A DNA stretch of 64,000 nt from Zeugodacus cucurbitae (Eukaryota > Arthropoda > Insecta > Diptera > Tephritidae): assembly GCF_028554725.1 (NCBI RefSeq), contig NC_071667.1, positions 31,081,501-31,145,500 on the forward strand, written 5' to 3'. This document shows positions 22,901-35,174 of the stretch, in pieces (within the stretch, counting starts at the first letter, position 1; each line of letters opens with the position of its first letter). Position numbers and translations under genes: made by a program. Under the pieces are notes generated by a model, which made no database searches, had not been told where the DNA came from, and saw only the letters and a program-made list of their open reading frames with translations.

Positions 22901-25900
22901 TAAAAAAATCTCCCCAATGAACATACGGCTATAATCGCTTAAAGCGGTTCCTACGCCAAATATATATATATATATATATATAGTAAATTGTAATTATTTT
23001 CAAAATGGGTGTTTCTTCTCACAACTATTTCAAATTTACGTTAGTCTAGTTTTCGGCAATAACTGAGTGGCTTAATATTTGAAAGGGGGGCATTGAAATA
23101 TAACAATGAATGGGTATACAATGTGTGAGTATGTGTGAGTATGTGAGCTTACCTGGCCTTCGTGTGCTAATCTCGCCCAAACCTTTATACATATACATAT
23201 GTGTATGCATTTAAATATCTACATACATATTTTTTATGTATATTTATGACAAATTATTAACAGCCGTTTAAATGACCTATCGCGCACAAACACACCTATC
23301 ATTCACAACTACATACATATATATGCATGTATGAATATCTCACCGCAGCCAATATGTGGGCATTATGATATTCATTCGAATATGATGGTGCAATGTATCT
23401 CTACTTTGTTCAAAAATTAAGTAATTGTAGTAGTAAGTTGAATAAACTGTTATTGTTTGTGATCTTTTCTGCCTTTGCGAGGGCATAACATACATATACA
23501 CATATACATGCATTCAAACACATACATCGTCGATCATAAAAGCTGCAAATTAAACCGCTAAGAAGTAACAACGCCGCTCACATGTATTTATAGTATTTGG
23601 GCTTTTCAATTGATATCTGTGCAGAGAAATCCATTGAAATTTTCATTTAATGACTTTACAGATATAAGAAAGTATGTACACCGAGGAGCATCTACCTACG
23701 TATAGACTATAGAAACCCCACGCAGCCAGATGCTATCAATGGAGAAAAGTAAAAGTTCAGCCGGTTAACCAATTATGCAATCAAACTTTTCTAATTTTGT
23801 CATATAAAATTGTAGAGCAACTTCCGAAAATTGTTTACATATCTATATCTCTCCCTTACTTACATACATATAAGTTTAATTATAATTCTTGTGGACAAGT
23901 TTTTAAGGGCAGCTTTGATTGTTATGTTATAAACAGGTCTGAGACGTTGTGATTGGCATCTGTTTTTATCTGGTACTCATAGGTTATAGGTTTTAATATT
24001 ATATTATATTAATTTTATATACATACAAGTTGTATAACGAAATTTAGTTAGGTGATAAATTCTAGGTCACAAAAATTCGTGGTTTAAGTGTTTTTATAAT
24101 TACGATGCAAAATTTGAATCCAGCCAATCCATGGTTCTTGGGAGACTGGAGATATTTGCCTATAAAATTTTGCTGTAAAATATTGGTCCGCTCGGTGCTT
24201 CTCGAAGTCTCGGCAAAAAATGTATTAATATAAATTTGTAATTACACATTTTGCATGTTTCATATGTCTTATTGTCTGTTATCAATGTAATTCTTTGAAA
24301 AATGTATGTAAGGGTAATACTTTGACACCATTTAGCATAAATTTATAATAGATCTAAGTATAAATATCTTTTCATATGGCTCGTCTTGCAAAAGTGTAAA
24401 CATAACAAGTAAGGAAGGCCTAAGTACGGGTGTCACCGAACATTTTATACTTTCGCAATTTATTTATTTAACTTTATTAATATAACAAACAATTTGACTC
24501 ACATATTCGGCATATATGTATATGGTATAAAGTCCATTGAAAGTTTGAAAACCCTAATATTAGGTATATGGGAACTAGGGGAAGTTACAACCCGATTTCA
24601 TTCATTTTTGGCAAGGAGACGTATTGTTAGATGAAACATATCTTATGGACCGATTTCGACGATTTTTGGAAGGGCGAAGCCATTCTTTAAATTCAGTATT
24701 TTTGCAAAGTTCTGTTCCGATATCTTCACTAGTGATTTCTTTATATATTGTAAAGTAAATTATTCAGACCGACTTCAAAGTTCTGGTATATGAGAAATAG
24801 GCGTGGTTGTGAACCGATTTGGACTGTTTTCACAACATATCATTGGGAAGCTAGGAAGATATTATGAACCGAATTTCATTGAAAATCTAGTACCTAAAAG
24901 AAACGACTCTATAAAGCTTCCTTGATATAGCTTTAGTAGTTTGCGAGATATGTACAAAAAACTTAGTAGGAGGCGGGGCCACACCACGTCCACTTCCCCC
25001 AAAAAAATACATCCACATCCTCTTCATAGTGCGATCCTTTATACCAAATAGTTTAATTTATGGCTTAGTTACAGCTCTTTATATGTTTCCGTGTTACAGT
25101 GTTCCGATTACACCCATCTTCGAACTTACCTTCTTATGGTGTCAAGAATTAGGTCTTCCAAGTTTCATTAAAATATCTCAATTTTTACTCGAGTTACAGC
25201 TTGAACGGACGGACAGACAGACATCCGGATTTTAACTTTACTCGTCACACCGATCATTTTGATATATATATATCAATATATCTAACTCGTTTAGTTTTAT
25301 GACTTTTATGGAAAAATTAAAAATTATGCTAGATATCCCGTCTCAATCAGTTGAATCTTGCGCATTCGGAGTGGAGTAACAGTCCTGTGATGACCCCTTC
25401 TATATAATTCAAGTTCATTTCTTACTGCAGGGATAATGGTATGTCCAACTTATTCCAGTGTGACAGCTCTTCAGAGAGTTTGTATATAACAATTTCAATT
25501 GTTGCCAGATAAGACAAAATATTCATTTTTGGGCATTTAAATTAAAATACCCAACATTTATTATGGTTAAAAATTTTATACACTGAATGTTTAATATAAA
25601 AATTATTTATTTCATTATATAATTGTATGTTAAAATAGCCGATTTTAGGACTTTCAGGAATAAAAAAGGTAAATTATTACTTATGTACGTGTCAACTGAC
25701 TATTAAGCAATTTTTTTTCTAATTTTCCATGCAAAATTAGTTTATCGATCTTGTAGCATTAAAACTGTTTGAATTTTAGTCTCGTCCTCTCACTGATTTG
25801 GGTTTATATGACTCTAGTCCATATTGATAAGTTTTAGATGTTATTTACATCTGCTAAGTACAAGGTGACTCGCTATCGTGCGACTTCTTTAACTTGATGC

Positions 25901-27511
25901 TGGAGAAAATTATAAGAGCTGCAGAGCTAAATAGAGAAGGTACAATCTTCTACAAGAGTGTACAGCTACTGGCGTACGTCGATGATATCGATATCATTGG
26001 AAACAACACCCGCGCCGTTAGTTCTGCTTTTTCCCGCCTGGATAAGGAAGCGAAGCGAATGGGTCTGGTGGTGAACGAGGACAAGACGAAATATCTCCTG
26101 TCATCAAACAAACAGTCAGCGCATTCGCGTCTTGGCTCCCACGTCACTGTTGACAGTCATAACTTTGAAGTTGTAGATAATTTCGTATACCTAGGAACCA
26201 ACATTAACACCGATAATAATGTCAGCCTTGAAATCCAACGCAGAATCACTCTTGCCAACAGGTGCTACTATGGACTGAGTAGGCAATTGAAAAGTAAAGT
26301 CCTCTCTCGACGAACAAAAACTAAACTCTACAAGTCCCTCATCATTCCCGTCCTACTTTATGGTGCAGAAGCATGGACGGTGTCAACATCCGATGAGACG
26401 GCACTAGGAGTTTTCGAGAGAAAGGTTTTGCGGAAGATTTACGGTCCCTTAAACACTGGCAACGGCGAATACCGCAGAAGATGGAATGATGAGCTGTATG
26501 TGTTGTTCGACGACATAGACATAGTCCAGCGAATAAAAAGACAGCGGCTACGCTGGCTGGGTCATGTTGTTCGAATGGATGAAAGTGCCCCAGCTCCGAA
26601 AGTTTTCGATGCAGTACCCGCTGGTGGAAGCCGAGGAAGAGGGAGACCTCCACTCCGGTGGAAGGACCAGGTGGAGAAGGACCTGTCTTCACTTGGTATT
26701 ACCAATTGGCGCCAAACCGCCAAAAGGAGAGATGCGTGGCGCACTGTTGTGGACTCGGCTATAACCGCGTAAGCGGTTTCTACGCCAGTTAAGAAGAAGA
26801 AGTGAACGAACTTATGATTTTCAGTACGATGTGATGCGAGACCACAAACGACACCGATTTAGATAACTTTCGACATTATTTTTTTTTTTAACTTTATCAA
26901 AACTTTCGTTTCCCACAATAATTTTACATTTTTACAAATAGTGCCGGAATTATTCGAAGGTGAACTGTTAAAAAATTCTCATCACACATGGAATAGACAT
27001 TGAAATGGATTTATATTAGTTGGAAAGTACCTTTGGTTAATGACAATGATGTTAACACACTAAATTTAATTTTACGGTAACCCAACAAATTTTCAAAAAA
27101 TTTAAATTAAATTTTTCAGAACTTTCGAGATGCTAACGTTTCTTTTGGTCTTTTTAGTTAATCAATTGTGCAGGAATGACGAAACTCAGCAAATCGGTGT
27201 ACTTGCTCATTGAATATACTGGAGCAGATAGCGCTAAGTAGCGCCACATTGAGATCAGTAATAAAACTACTAGATACTATATCTCGTAGGTGATATTTTT
27301 AACTTTTAAACATATGTACATACCTTGTGTCGTCGAACATCAAATCGATTTTTAATTTGTAAACAGAATTTTTGCTGACGCTTGAGGCTGCTTCCAAGTG
27401 ATCGGCATCCAATAGCCGGAAACCGGAAGAATTGCTGCTTAGCGGCTTGCGAGCATGCGCGGTATTCATTTTCGAAATGGGCACAGTGTCCACCATGCTG
27501 CAAGTTACCAT
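16943..27511 (-). CDS. PTB/PID-domain protein with Cys-rich tail, 6 coding exons
   Basis: Exons: 27324-27511, 20378-20738, 20074-20303, 19164-20018, 18357-18612, 16943-18247. All are GT/AG with phases 2,0,2,2,0 and 3195 bases in total (about 1064 residues from the ATG at 27511). A polar N-terminus leads to a helical stretch (STETTKKLATSTKKDVQRMS). A phosphotyrosine-binding fold follows at about 140-315: SFAVIYLGSLPL, LEICTTGLQVK, ITPFHNIAVWSAVKFVV, APIFAVVMRS, LKCHAFICKSTEDAIVIAAT. Then come a Ser/Arg-rich low-complexity region, the block SLDEILYAIIDADGMSFNDL with a basic patch RRQRKKKLKRR, and a Ser-rich tail with clustered cysteines (about 735-870). PTB domains bind NPxY-like tails of membrane proteins, so an adaptor role is inferred. 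I do not recognise a named orthologue with certainty. The start could lie upstream (an in-frame ATG at 27568), and 5' non-coding exons are likely. Confidence 0.85.
18613..19163 (-). other. Intron 4 of the PTB-protein gene
   Basis: 551 bp AT-rich intron between coding exons 4 and 5. Donor GTAAGT at its right edge, acceptor TTTATTTCTAG at its left. Nothing else seen. Confidence 0.7.
20739..22671 (-). other. PTB-gene intron 1, distal part
   Basis: Part of the 6.6 kb intron between exons at 20738 and 27324. No gene. Around 22258-22315 there is a copy of the dispersed motif CTCGGAAAAAACTAGTTTGG also found at 28440 and 63090-63340. Confidence 0.55.
22672..22978 (+). mobile_element. Internally deleted RTE derivative, SINE-like (307 bp)
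   Basis: About 250 bp match the 5' end of the RTE-type element at 46739 (ATATGTAGAAGTTCACG, AGCAGCTCACGACTTCCGG, GGTTGTGCGTAGGG) up to its start codon region. The sequence then jumps to the element's last ~40 bp (GCTATAATCGCTTAAAGCGG, CCTACGCCA) and a TA-repeat tail. Both sides carry TATAGTAAATTG (22660-22671 and 22979-22990), a 12 bp target-site duplication. No coding capacity; mobilisation by the RTE machinery is inferred. Confidence 0.8.
22991..24403 (-). other. PTB-gene intron 1, middle part
   Basis: AT-rich intronic DNA with several CATACATA/TATGTATG microsatellites. No recognisable gene or element. Confidence 0.5.
24404..25310 (+). repeat. Tephritid ~1.2 kb repeat copy
   Basis: Begins AACAAGTAAGGAAGGCCTAA and TTTTATACTTTCGCAA, with one base changed in the inverted end. 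It shows internal deletions relative to 15013-16180 and ends after TCTAACTCGTTTAG without the right inverted end. Confidence 0.8.
25859..26796 (+). mobile_element. RTE-type retrotransposon, 5'-truncated copy
   Basis: Matches the last ~950 bp of the 46739-50009 element. An open frame 25894-26772 (292 codons) covers the end of the reverse transcriptase and the C-terminal domain down to DSAITA, then the 3' end GCGGTTTCTACGCCAG and a GAA-repeat tail. The active-site box is YVDD here instead of YADD. Truncation at the 5' end is usual for target-primed insertion. It lies in intron 1 of the PTB-protein gene, antisense to it. Confidence 0.9.
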
Positions 27512-29010
27512 CGTTGGTTGTGACGACAAGTGGAGATTGTTGCACTCTGTGTATATTAATTGAAGCACTGGCCTTGCAACTGTGTGTTTTCACTCAACCT
27601 GTTGTGCATTGCTTTAGCTTGTCTTTAGTCTGTATCGTTTTGTGGCATTTGCCGTTGTTTATTGCAGTTTTTTTTATAATACTATTTATGTGTACCAAAT
27701 TGTTTTATGCATGTGTCGAAAGAGCGCTTGCCCATGTGCTTGTTACACTATACACATATATACATGTGTTCAGCTGTTGGTGTTGTTATATTTCAGACGG
27801 TAATTTATTTGTAATTTTATATGTGCACTTACGTACATATATATATATATCTTTAACTATTATTGCTTATATTTTGCAAGAGCAAACACAAAATGTTTGC
27901 ATTGTTAAACGGAAAACTACCATAAATGACAGCTAATATGCTTACATACATACATACATGTATGTTTAAATATCTATAATTTATATATAATACGTTTACT
28001 TATTATTGGTAAATACATTTGTATATAAGACATTATTACCGCGAAACCGAACCACTAAACACTAAAAGTTAGGAAATCACAGGATACATTGTAAAACTGC
28101 TTTCGAAATTTAGTAACACTTCACATAAGAATAAATAAGTGATAATCAAAATTTATTGGAAAATATTTATATATTTACTTTATTTAAAAACTTTATCTAG
28201 ATCAAAATAAGAATCAAAGAAAATAAAAAATATTTACACAATTTTTAAATAAGCATTTTAATTATAGTTGATTGAAATTTAAATTTCGAAAAAACCTTTA
28301 GCAAATAAATTAGTTACTTATTTACTGAGGGTTATAAGTTTGAAAGAAGTTTCAATCAAAATTAAAATTTTTTCGTTTTCTACTTCAAATTCGCTTGGAT
28401 TCTAAATTACATTATACGAAAAACTCGACTTTTTTTTAGTATTGGGCCAAACTAATTTTTTCCGAGACATTGAGAAATAAGTAAAAAAGTACATTCTCCG
28501 ATTTACGAAGTTAGTCTCCAAAATCGAAATATTTGACTTCGAAATTTGTTATGGCTCAATAAATGAAGAGGTATAATTTATTTTTTTATAATGGAAATAG
28601 TTTTTTATATATTTAATTATCGTTATAAACTATTTTTTTTGTATCTTTATACATTTATGCTTTCCAGAAACAAGTGTAGGTGTACAATAAGTTCCTCTTT
28701 TTCTATATCCCTCTCTATATCTTGTGGGTAATGATTCACAAATTTTTTAAAGATTTTTAGATATAGGTAGCCGTAATGTGAAATATGTATAGTAGGTGTA
28801 TTTGTTTCGAAATTTAATAACACAAAATTTCAATTACAAAGATTTCGAAATTTTTAAATAAGAATAACAGTTTTTTAACTAACACCTAAACATAAACCTA
28901 GCCTTCCTAGGACAAGGGAACGATTGACAAAGATTTAGAGATGGATGGAGTGATGGATCAAAACTAAACAAACGAGTTTGAAGTGGTGTCTTTTTAGAAA
29001 AATTAGAAAC
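27512..29010. other. Upstream of PTB-gene coding exon 1
   Basis: Should contain 5' UTR or promoter of the minus-strand gene; no site is certain. A moderately GC-richer stretch at 27380-27800 is open on the plus strand for 184 codons, but that is antisense to the exon. About 28430-28560 is a dispersed repeat (CAAACTAATTTTTTCCGAGA, TCTCCAAAATCGAAATATT) also present at 63075-63340. Confidence 0.5.
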
Positions 29011-29014
29011 CAGA

Positions 29015-29875
29015 ATCGAGTTCCGGCTCATTAATTGTGTGTTCCAAGCGGAGATTACCACAATTAAAGAAAGCCTTCTTGTACTGTTAAATAGAGTGTT
29101 AACGACCAGAAACTTATTTATATTTACGGATAGCCAAGCAGCTTTAAAATCAATAAAGTCTCATAGAATATCATCGAAGATAGTGAACGAATGCTTCGTG
29201 CTATTAGTTAGACTAACATCATATTTAACGATAGATCTGTAGTGGGTTCCAGGACATAGTGATATTCCTGGAAATTGTGAAGCACATGAACTAGCCATTG
29301 AACTAGGTACAACCTTAGAGTTAGATGCTAATAAAGAGGGAATTTACATACCTCTGGCAAAGTGTTGATATTTAATCAACAAACATGCTGTATATAGCTG
29401 AATCTCGATGGAAAGAAGTTATGACTTGCTCAACAAACAGACAAACGTGGTCTGAGTGGAATAAAAGCCGCACATGCCGACTATTAAAATTTAAAAGGAA
29501 AGACATAAGAAGCCTAGTAGTGGTGTTAACATGTCAGTGTTTGATTGAGAGATACGCCAGCAGACTGGGAATATCTTTCAATGATTACTGCAGAAGCTGG
29601 CAAACAGTAGAAGAAGAAGAAACTATAACACACCTTCTATGCGGATTAAGGCTCTGTATAAGAAAAAAATCGCAATTATCGGGCGCGGTTTCCTCGCTGA
29701 TGCGACGGAAGTTGCACATATCAAACAATTCAAATTATTTCATATTATCAAGACCAAGACCATAGTGTGATTCAAAGTGGACTTAATAGTGTGGGTATCA
29801 CAGTCACAATGGTGTCACAATGCACAATGCTAGGTGCGTCGGCAGACAACCAGTTAACCTAACCTAACTAAAATA
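29015..29875 (+). mobile_element. Non-LTR retrotransposon relic, RNase H and 3' end
   Basis: Frames read FQAEITTIKESLLVLLNR and LFIFTDSQAALKSIKS (RNase H acids), then after a stop at 29240 WVPGHSDIPGNCEAHELA, where family members usually have Asp in place of the His after GNxxA. A downstream frame 29385-29765 holds the cysteine/His-like end (EEETITHLLCGL). It closes with CCAGTTAACCTAACCTAACT. At least two stops or frameshifts: dead. Confidence 0.75.
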
Positions 29876-32824
29876 AAAAAAAACCTAAATATTTAACAGT
29901 TTAGTATATATCAACAAGGACTAAAGTAAAAATGCAAAATTCCTACTTTTTCTTAATATACATAAGAACTATATACATATATATTGTTATATAATAAACA
30001 ACAAAAATCAACAAAAAAAATATAAAATTTTCAAATTTCAGCATTTTATACTCGTATTAGTTGGTAAACACATTTAGAGATACTTTCACTACAAAAAATT
30101 AGCAAAATACAAATGAAAATGTGTCTAGTCATATACATATTTTCATATATGTACATATGTATGTATGTATGTACGGTATTTGTCCGTGTACATAATGTGC
30201 ATTTGTGCGTAACTTTGTTCGCCCAAAAATACACATGAACGATTTGTGAGTGCACATTATTTGGTACAGACACACACATACATATGTATGTATAAGTTAA
30301 TATGCATGTTTATATACAGAGTGCATCAGTTGGGCGTTTTAAATTACTTACATATTTGCCACAGTACAAAAAATATTGTTTGAGTTGAATTTATATTATA
30401 TATAGCAACTCAAATATATAGTTCTTTCATTTGGTACATGTATGTACTTAAATTGTGAAAACAGTTTTATGAATACTTAGCTTTTTTTAACTTAAAAAAA
30501 AATATATATTTTTTGTTTGTATAAAGGAACAAATAAATTTTAAGACTTTAAAGCTTAACCAATATTTATTATTATTTTCATAATTGATAATTACGATTTC
30601 ACATGCCAAATATGACATATTTTATGAAATAAATTATTTAAAATATGAAATTATATGTGTATTTGGTTTTATACAAAGGGATTTCCTAAATCTTTTTTTT
30701 CAATTTCTTATAAAATAATTTCTAAAAGTTTTTAATGGAAAATTTGTCTTACTAAATTTCAACAAATACACTTACTATACATATTTCTCATCAAAGCTAC
30801 CTATAACTAATAAACTTTAAGAAATTTTTGTTTATGGAAAGAAATCATCGTTATAGTGAGTTCGTAAATCTGGGAAGAAGTTCTCAATTTGTGTAATATT
30901 TGAGTTAAGAATACATTACACCATACATACATATGTATGTATATATGCCACACAAAATTACCGAACTATTGACAAACTTATATATGTTTTAAAACGATAA
31001 AACTTTGAAAAAAAAATCGATTTTAGTAAGAAATATACGATACCAGTACAATTTTCGCAACTGCATTTTTATACTAATAAGAACACATGAAATGAAATTC
31101 AACTAGAGTTGTATGGCTTTTTTTAACACTTGATCAAAAATTCGGAGATTTTGCTTCAAGCCATTTCATCTGAAGCAAAACAATTTTTTGTGAAACCCTG
31201 TATCTTGTAGTTATTATCACCTGTGTATGTATGTATGTATGTATGCACGCAGCTAATTAAAATGTGGATTTGCACTTATAGGCATGCAAGCGCGTTGACT
31301 TAGTCAAGTGTGTATTCGAGAGGTCATTATCAGCTATGACTCGGCGTACCTTACATGCACTTAAACTTTTGGCGCTTACAGTTGACACACACTGAAAATG
31401 TACCTAATTTTTCTTGAAACACTGCAAAACTTTTCATTCAAACACTTTTCATACATTTCAGTTTTGTTACCACGTATTATCTCATTTGTCATAATTCCGA
31501 TATGCCAACAATGTGTAATGTGTCTTCATTTCATTACAAACAATTTTTTATGCTTCAGCTTAAGACTATACAAATGCAGATAATTAACTATTCACAGACA
31601 CCAAGTACAAAAGCGAAAAGCATTAAAGTCTATTATTTTCTTAACGCGCGAAACTCTATCGACACTGTTTCCGACGTAGCGATGCGTTGTGGCACATTGC
31701 TCCACTGCGAATGCGCGCACGATACCTGGCCGATGAGCAGCCCAAGTTGCAAACAGCAAGTCAAGTTGGACGTACACTCAGCCAGCCGTTAAAGATGTCG
31801 AAGCACCGCACCAAGCACGACGTCAAGCGCTGTGTGTTTCTATATGTTTGTGTGCATACGAGTGTAAAAATAATATACGTATGTACATACATATCTGCAT
31901 GGCATACAAAGGTAAGTATAAATTGTATGCGTCTCTGAGCGTTAAACAAAGAGCAGAGTGGGTAGTGGTCATCGGGCTGCTGCTCAGCGTTTAGCGAACG
32001 GAGAAACAACATAAGCAACGGTAATACTCAAACAGATATTTCTTATTTTTGATATAGACAGTGGTCAGTAATGGCATTCGTAACAACAAATTGAAAGAAA
32101 CGGGTCAAATCAACAGAGTCGCATTGGAACTAATTTTGAATGTAATGCATCATGTAATATGCAGCCATTCTTAAGCCATTCCTGCTATGACTATTACTTG
32201 ATAATAATGATTGCTTTGTGATTTAAGTAAAATAAATAAGATGAGTGAAGAGCTGAAGTGTCAACTATAACAAACTTTTTTTAAGGAAGTTAATTAAAAT
32301 TTATTTAAACCCATCGCCGGTCTCCAAAACTATGTATTTTAGAAAACAATATTTGAAATTTAAATTAAGTGTTGATGTATTAATTTACTATTACTGTTAA
32401 ATTTATGTGTAATCTTAAAGTGCACCCATATTTTCTTAAATAAAGGAGGTTAAGCTAATTATTTGGTAAAGTTTGAACTCCAAGACGGTTTTTTATACCT
32501 CGATGGACGTCATTCTATTCGATGCTGTTGTTTCCACAACTACTGAGTTAAGACTATAAATAACCGGAATTTGGAAGAAGAAGAATAATTGCTCCGTTCC
32601 CCAGTGACCGCCAAAGTGCGTCCGTTCTCATAACAGTATGGAACTATTTTTCGCTTAGTATCAAAGGTCATACTAGATTACTCCAATGTATCGAAAATGC
32701 CATTGATGACTGCCGGATCCTTACAACTAAATCAATAAAGATTTATCTGTTTCTTTAAATTCTGATGCTTTTGCAATTAAAATCCGTTAAATCACAGAAA
32801 CATTGAAACAACTACCGATGGAAA
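29876..32824. other. Gene-poor intergenic DNA
   Basis: Mostly AT-rich with CATA/TATG microsatellites (for example 30150-30175, 30920-30945, 31223-31240). A patch at 31650-31850 is distinctly richer in G and C and might be a promoter or non-coding exon. No protein-coding gene is supportable. Confidence 0.5.
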
Positions 32825-33800
32825 TGGATGTCTGTCCGTCCGTCTGTCCGTCCGTCCGTGCAAGCGATAACTTGAGTAAAAATTATGATATCTTAATGAA
32901 AATTGTAACACATTTTCCTTAGCACCCTGGAATGGGCATGATCGGTCCACTGCCACGCCCACAAAATGGCGAAAACCGAAAACCTATACAGTGTCATAAC
33001 TAAGCCATAAATAAAGTTAGGAAAATAAAATTTGAAACATAGGATCGCATTAGGGAGGGACACATTTGTATGTAATTTTTTTAAGTGGGCGTGACCACGC
33101 CCCCAAAAAGGTTTTTTGTATATATCTTGCAAACCAAAAAAACTGCATAAACCAAACTTTCTGCAGTCGTTACTTTTAGCCATTTCCTTATACAGTTCAA
33201 AAATGAAAGAAATCGGATAATTACACTTTCTTGACACCCTAATGACACGGATGGAATATGGGCGAAATCGGTTTACAACCACACCTACTTCCCATATAAC
33301 TCAATTTTGAATTCTTCTGATTCGTTCACTTTATAATATATACATTAAGAACCAATGAAGATAGCGGAATAAAACTTTACACAAATACAGTATTTAAGCT
33401 GTGACATCACTTGTAGAAAAATTGTCAAAATCGGACCATGACTTTTCAAGGCCTCTGATATTGAACACGAAGAACTCAGTGCCTAAGGGTAATTTTTCAC
33501 CGAAAATATAGGTAAATTTCTCAGGTATTTTAATGTAATTCATTCCCTCTAAATTTTTTTCTTATAACAGTTTGTCCCTGTACCAAAAATGGTTAAAATC
33601 GGGTCATAACTTCCCCCAGATCCCATATACCTAATTATAGGTAATATAAAATTAAGTGAGCGTATAGTCTTCGATATATTGTACGAGTGAAATCGGTTCA
33701 GGAATTACCTCAGTCCTATATACTATTAATGATTTTCGTTATTCTATTGAACTTTATGCCGAATATATGGGTCGAATTGTGTAGCCTTTCCTTACTTGTT
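32825..33800 (-). repeat. Tephritid ~1.2 kb repeat, inverted copy
   Basis: Opens with the reverse-complement tract GTCCGTCCGTCTGTCCGTCC, contains CACTGCCACGCCCACAAAAT and TGAACTTTATGCCGAATATA, and ends with CCTTTCCTTACTTGTT, the leader end. The inverted end TTGCGAGAGTATAAAA is lost. Confidence 0.8.
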
Positions 33801-33885
33801 AATAATAATAATATGTTAAATAAGTAAAAGTAAAAATTACGCTCGAAATTAAGCCTATATAATATATATCTTAAATACAGTTGAA

Positions 33886-33995
33886 CTGCTATAACTCGAA
33901 TTTTTCCATTTCTCGAACTATTAAATTGGCTATAGACGTTAAATTTCGCACAAATTTCCCTCCATAAATCGAATTTTTAAATTGGCACGTAAATC
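33886..33995 (+). repeat. Relic end of a pogo-like element
   Basis: ACAGTTGAACTGCTATAACT and two ATCGAATTT/TCTCGAACT units resemble 1866-1940. No matching right end found, so only a fragment. Confidence 0.35.
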
Positions 33996-34239
33996 TAATA
34001 GGAAACTGTAACCGAAAGGCAGGATATGGTCAACATTCCATATGGGATTTCGAATTGTGGATGAGAAATAGTAATACAAATATCCCTTCATATGGTACTA
34101 TTATAGTGATATTGTAGAAGCGAATATTTCAGAACCAGCGAATATAGCTTCTAGCGCCTTCATTTGCAAATTTTAGATTGGATTATCGTGATTCGGTGCA
34201 GGGGCGGGTATTCTAAATGGCGTAGATGGAAATCTACTA

Positions 34240-35172
34240 ACGGGTGATTTTTTTGAGGTTAGGATTTTCATGCATTAGTATTTGACAGATCACGTGGGAT
34301 TTCAGACATGGTGTCAAAGAGAAAGATGCTCAGTATGCTTTGACATTTCATCATGAATAGACTTACTAACGAGCAACGCTTGCAAATCATTGAATTTTAT
34401 TACCAAAATCAGTGTTCGGTTCGAAATGTGTTTATCGACAAATTTTGTTCAGCGATGAGGCTCATTTCTGGTTGAATGGCTACGTAAATAAGCAAAATTG
34501 CCGCATTTGGGGTGAAGAGCAACCAGAAGCCGTTCAAAAACTGCCCATGCATCCCGAAAAATGCACTGTTTGGTGTGGTTTGTACGCTGGTGGAATCATT
34601 GGACCGTATTTTTTCAAAGATGCTGTTGGACGCAACGTTACGGTGAATGGCGATCGCTATCGTTCGATGCTAACAAACTTTTTGTTGCCAAAAATGGAAG
34701 AACTGAACTTGGTTGACATGTGGTTTCAACAAGATGGCGCTACATGCCACACAGCTCGCGATTCTATGGCCATTTTGAGGGAAAACTTCGGAGAACAATT
34801 CATCTCAAGAAATGGACCCGTAAGTTGGCCACCAAGATCATGCGATTTAACGCCTTTAGACTATTTTTTGTGGGGCTACGTCAAGTCTAAAGTCTACAGA
34901 AATAAGCCAGCAACTATTCCAGCTTTGGAAGACAACATTTCCGAAGAAATTCGGGCTATTCCGGCCGAAATGCTCGAAAAAGTTGCCCAAAATTGGACTT
35001 TCCGAATGGACCACCTAAGACGCAGCCGCGGTCAACATTTAAATGAAATTATCTTCAAAAAGTAAATGTCATGAACCAATCTAACGTTTCAAATAAAGAA
35101 CCGATGAGATTTTGCAAATTTTATGCGTTTTTTTTTTTTAAAAAGTTATCAAGCTCTTAAAAAATCACCCTT
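34240..35172 (+). mobile_element. mariner deletion derivative (rosa-like, DD41D), copy 1
   Basis: 933 bp flanked by TA (34238-34239, 35173-35174). The inverted ends are short: ACGGGTGATTTTTT on the left and AAGGGTGATTTTTT on the right (complement). It carries the 3' two-thirds of a mariner-type transposase. It is almost identical to the minus-strand copy at 61313-62256, differing mainly by an 11 bp gap at the deletion junction. Family placement rests on the D-D spacing of 41. Confidence 0.85.
34353..35065 (+). pseudogene. mariner transposase, N-terminal domain deleted
   Basis: ATG at 34353 starts MNRLTNEQRLQIIEFYY, the beginning of the HTH DNA-binding region, but after SVRN the sequence jumps to the catalytic domain in another frame (about 34430). 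The catalytic part is open to 35065: FSDEAHFW (Asp 1), WFQQDGATCH (Asp 2), then CDLTPLDYFLWG (Asp 3) with 41 residues between the second and third. Most of the paired HTH region is gone, so it could not bind its ends even if expressed. Confidence 0.85.
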
Positions 35173-35174
35173 TA

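Noticed and set aside
25894..26772. 292-codon intact frame as a host gene
   Set aside because: It is the 3' piece of an RTE-type retrotransposon, collinear with 46739-50009 down to the tail.
27382..27936. 184-codon open frame on the plus strand
   Set aside because: Antisense to coding exon 1 of the PTB-protein gene; the sequence is Cys/Leu-rich without domain, and the minus frame joins to downstream exons in phase.
30150..30180. CATA/TATG arrays as a CRISPR-like or regulatory array
   Set aside because: Simple microsatellites common throughout fly DNA; no spacer structure.
32893..33282. 129-codon minus-strand frame
   Set aside because: Same repeat family in reverse; similar short frames recur only because the DNA is repeated.
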